Assembly: GCF_003797775.2 (NCBI RefSeq)
Contig: NZ_CP060725.1
Coordinates: 3,280,001 to 3,344,000, forward strand
DNA length: 64,000 nt
DNA from: Sphingopyxis sp. OPL5
GTDB taxonomy: Bacteria; Pseudomonadota; Alphaproteobacteria; Sphingomonadales; Sphingomonadaceae
Direction: 5' to 3'
The translations under genes were made by a program, and so were the position numbers. Position 1 is the first letter of the stretch. Each line of letters starts with the position of its first letter. Of the stretch, positions 61,522-64,000 are shown piece after piece. The notes below the pieces were generated by a model that searched no databases, had not been told where the DNA came from, and worked only from the letters and a program-made list of their open reading frames with translations.

Positions 61522-64000
61522 TGCCCAAAAGAACCGACATAAAATCCATCCTCGTCATCGGCGCCGGCCCGATCGTTATCGGTCAGGCGTGCGAGTTCGA
61601 CTATTCGGGGACGCAGGCGATCAAGGCGTTGAAGGAGGAGGGCTATCGCATCGTCCTCGTCAACTCCAACCCCGCGACGATCATGACCGATCCCGACCTC
61701 GCTGACGCCACTTACGTTGAGCCGATCACGCCCGAGATCGTCGCGAAGATCATCGCCAAGGAGCGCCCCGACGCGGTGCTGCCGACGATGGGCGGGCAGA
61801 CCGCGCTCAACACCGCGCTGGCGCTGTTCAATGACGGCACGCTGACCAAATATGGCGTCGAGATGATCGGCGCCGATGCCGAGGCGATCGACAAGGCCGA
61901 GGACCGGATCAAGTTCCGCGACGCGATGACCAAGATCGGTCTGGAGAGCGCGCGCAGCGGCATCGCGCATACGCTGGACGAGGCGTTCGCGGTGCTCGAA
62001 CGCACCGGTCTCCCCTCGATCATCCGCCCGTCCTTCACGCTCGGCGGCACCGGCGGCGGCATCGCGTATAACCGCGAGGAGTTCGAGCATATCGTCCGCG
62101 GCGGCCTGATCGCCTCGCCGACCACCGAAGTCCTGATCGAGGAATCGCTCCTCGGCTGGAAAGAATATGAGATGGAGGTGGTGCGCGACCGCAAGGACAA
62201 TTGCATCATCATCTGTTCGATCGAGAATGTCGATCCGATGGGCGTGCATACCGGCGATTCCATCACCGTCGCGCCGGCGCTGACGCTGACCGACAAGGAA
62301 TATCAGATCATGCGCAACGCGAGCATCGCATGCCTGCGCGAGATCGGGGTCGAAACCGGCGGGTCGAACGTCCAGTTTGCGGTGAATCCCAAGGACGGCC
62401 GCCTGATCGTGATCGAAATGAACCCGCGCGTGTCGCGCTCGTCGGCGCTGGCGTCGAAGGCGACGGGTTTCCCGATCGCCAAGGTCGCGGCGAAGCTGGC
62501 GGTTGGCTACACGCTCGACGAGATCATGAACGACATCACCGGGGTGACCCCGGCGTCGTTCGAACCGACGATCGACTATGTCGTCACCAAGATTCCGCGC
62601 TTTGCCTTCGAAAAGTTCAAGGGCGCCGAGTCGACCTTGTCGACCGCGATGAAGTCGGTCGGTGAGGTGATGGCGATCGGCCGCACGATCCATGAATCGA
62701 TGCAGAAAGCGCTGCGCGGGCTGGAGACCGGCCTCAGCGGCTTCAACTTCGTCGATCGTCTCGTCGGTGCGAGCCACGACCAGTTGCGCAGCGAACTCGC
62801 CCAGCGCACCCCCGATCGGCTGCTCAACGCCGCGCAGGCGATCCGCGAAGGGCTGCCGCTCGCCGAGATCAACCGCGTCGCGGGTTACGACATGTGGTTC
62901 CTCGAGCGCATCGCCGAAATCGTCGCCGCCGAAAATGCGGTGATGGCAAACGGCCTGCCGCGCGACGCCGAAGGGCTGCGCGCGCTCAAGGCCATGGGCT
63001 TCTCCGACAAGCGCCTTGCCTATCTGGCGCTCAAGTCGGCGCATCTGCGCCCCGGCGCCGCCCGCGCGACCGCGCGCGGCAGCGGGCTGATCCACGAAGC
63101 CGTGAAGGCGATGACCGGCGGCGTCACCGAAATGGAAGTGCGCGCGCTGCGCCACAAGCTCGGCGTGCGTCCTGTCTTCAAGACGATCGACACCTGCGCC
63201 GCCGAATTCGCGGCCAAGACGCCCTATCTCTATTCGACCTACGAAGCCCCGACCTTCGGCGAACCCGAATGCGAGGCCAATCCGTCGGACGCCAAGAAGA
63301 TCGTCATCCTCGGCGGCGGTCCGAACCGCATCGGGCAGGGGATCGAGTTCGATTATTGCTGTTGCCACGCCTGCTTCGCGCTCGAAGAGGCCGGCTATGA
63401 GACGATCATGATCAACTGCAACCCGGAGACGGTGAGCACCGATTATGACACGTCGGACCGCCTCTATTTCGAACCGCTGACTGCCGAGGATGTGCTCGAA
63501 ATCCTCGCGGTCGAGATGAGCAAGGGCACGCTGGTCGGCGTCATCGTTCAGTTCGGCGGCCAGACTCCGCTCAAGCTCGCGCAGGCGCTGGAGGATGCCG
63601 GCATCCCGATCCTCGGCACCTCGCCCGACGCGATCGACCTCGCCGAGGACCGCGAACGTTTTGCGGCGCTGGTCAACAAGCTGGGTCTCAAGCAACCCGA
63701 AAACGGTATCGCGCGCAGCCGCGAGGAAGCGATCGCGGTCGCGACGCGCATCGGTTACCCGGTGCTGACGCGGCCGTCCTACGTGCTCGGCGGCCGCGCG
63801 ATGGAAATCGTCGACGACCAGGCGCAGCTCGAAAATTACATCGAGACCGCGGTGCAGGTGTCGGGCGACTCGCCGGTGCTGATCGACCGTTACCTGCGCG
63901 ATGCGATCGAGGTCGATGTCGATGCGCTCTGCGACGGCACCGACGTGGTCGTCGCGGGCGTGCTCCAGCATATCGAGGAAGCCGGGGTCCATTCGGGCGA
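61521..64000 (+). CDS. carB: Carbamoyl-phosphate synthase large subunit CarB (runs off window)
   Basis: CarB makes carbamoyl phosphate from bicarbonate, ammonia and two ATP. The first 826 codons are present. The first ATP-grasp half starts [21 protein letters not shown], continues through [13 protein letters not shown] and reaches the linker. The second half begins [21 protein letters not shown] (about residue 595), with [17 protein letters not shown] further on. The ATG at 61521 overlaps the preceding stop by one base. The oligomerisation and allosteric C-terminal part lies beyond the window. Confidence 0.96.
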   Translation, partial: MPKRTDIKSILVIGAGPIVIGQACEFDYSGTQAIKALKEEGYRIVLVNSNPATIMTDPDLADATYVEPITPEIVAKIIAKERPDAVLPTMGGQTALNTALALFNDGTLTKYGVEMIGADAEAIDKAEDRIKFRDAMTKIGLESARSGIAHTLDEAFAVLERTGLPSIIRPSFTLGGTGGGIAYNREEFEHIVRGGLIASPTTEVLIEESLLGWKEYEMEVVRDRKDNCIIICSIENVDPMGVHTGDSITVAPALTLTDKEYQIMRNASIACLREIGVETGGSNVQFAVNPKDGRLIVIEMNPRVSRSSALASKATGFPIAKVAAKLAVGYTLDEIMNDITGVTPASFEPTIDYVVTKIPRFAFEKFKGAESTLSTAMKSVGEVMAIGRTIHESMQKALRGLETGLSGFNFVDRLVGASHDQLRSELAQRTPDRLLNAAQAIREGLPLAEINRVAGYDMWFLERIAEIVAAENAVMANGLPRDAEGLRALKAMGFSDKRLAYLALKSAHLRPGAARATARGSGLIHEAVKAMTGGVTEMEVRALRHKLGVRPVFKTIDTCAAEFAAKTPYLYSTYEAPTFGEPECEANPSDAKKIVILGGGPNRIGQGIEFDYCCCHACFALEEAGYETIMINCNPETVSTDYDTSDRLYFEPLTAEDVLEILAVEMSKGTLVGVIVQFGGQTPLKLAQALEDAGIPILGTSPDAIDLAEDRERFAALVNKLGLKQPENGIARSREEAIAVATRIGYPVLTRPSYVLGGRAMEIVDDQAQLENYIETAVQVSGDSPVLIDRYLRDAIEVDVDALCDGTDVVVAGVLQHIEEAGVHSG

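Overview
The window is high-GC chromosomal DNA from an alphaproteobacterium. The gene set (rpoD, dnaG, a DUF559 gene and yqeY in a row; carA and carB split by two small genes; sdhE overlapping mfd and divergent from recG; frequent FecI/FecR/TonB-receptor and STN-type systems) and the short palindromic intergenic repeats fit a sphingomonad such as Sphingopyxis or Sphingomonas. There is no 16S gene, so the genus is an inference from gene content. Coding density is high and many neighbours overlap by 1-8 bases (ATGA, GTGA, TGATG junctions), which indicates long co-transcribed runs.

Region 1 (1-7.4 kb): the end of a tripartite RND efflux operon (outer-membrane factor, adaptor lipoprotein, permease), a secreted endonuclease/exonuclease/phosphatase-fold enzyme on the opposite strand, and an unrecognised exported protein. 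Region 2 (6.7-16.6 kb): an envelope glycan or glycolipid locus. It holds two GT4 glycosyltransferases, a DUF2334 deacetylase, a polytopic membrane protein, a DUF2141 protein, a solitary LptF/LptG-type permease, a HAD-IB phosphatase, a CDP-glycerol glycerophosphotransferase-like protein and a Wzx-like flippase. It is followed at once by an ECF sigma factor, a FecR anti-sigma factor and an STN-containing TonB receptor (16.7-20.7 kb), then a PAP2 phosphatase. Region 3 (21.6-29.8 kb): a LytTR membrane regulator, a decayed stretch with an inverted duplication and two apparently frameshifted small genes, a 1618-residue autotransporter that looks like two fused passengers with Thr-Pro linkers, and a JmjC/cupin-like hydroxylase.

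Region 4 (30.2-44.2 kb): mostly housekeeping: tRNA-Asn, NAD kinase, moaA, an EAL phosphodiesterase, mfd, sdhE, recG, a PilZ protein, tyrS, then a DOMON-like protein, NamZ-type muramidase and Tat-exported M24 peptidase in overlapping order. Region 5 (44.2-54.7 kb): a DUF817 protein, an Amj-type lipid II flippase, a CoxE-like VWA protein, a soluble chemoreceptor, a MoxR ATPase, a PspC protein, a formyltransferase/deacetylase pair and an OmpA-family protein closed by a strong terminator. Region 6 (54.7-64 kb): rpoD, dnaG, a repeat-flanked DUF559 nuclease-like gene, yqeY, carA, two small genes and the start of carB, which runs off the end.

The most interesting signals are the unassigned glycan locus with its own transporters and a surface-signalling module, the two-passenger autotransporter next to a putative hydroxylase, the deacetylase-formyltransferase pair, and the DUF559 cassette whose flanking repeats supply both the end of that protein and the likely ribosome binding site of dnaG.
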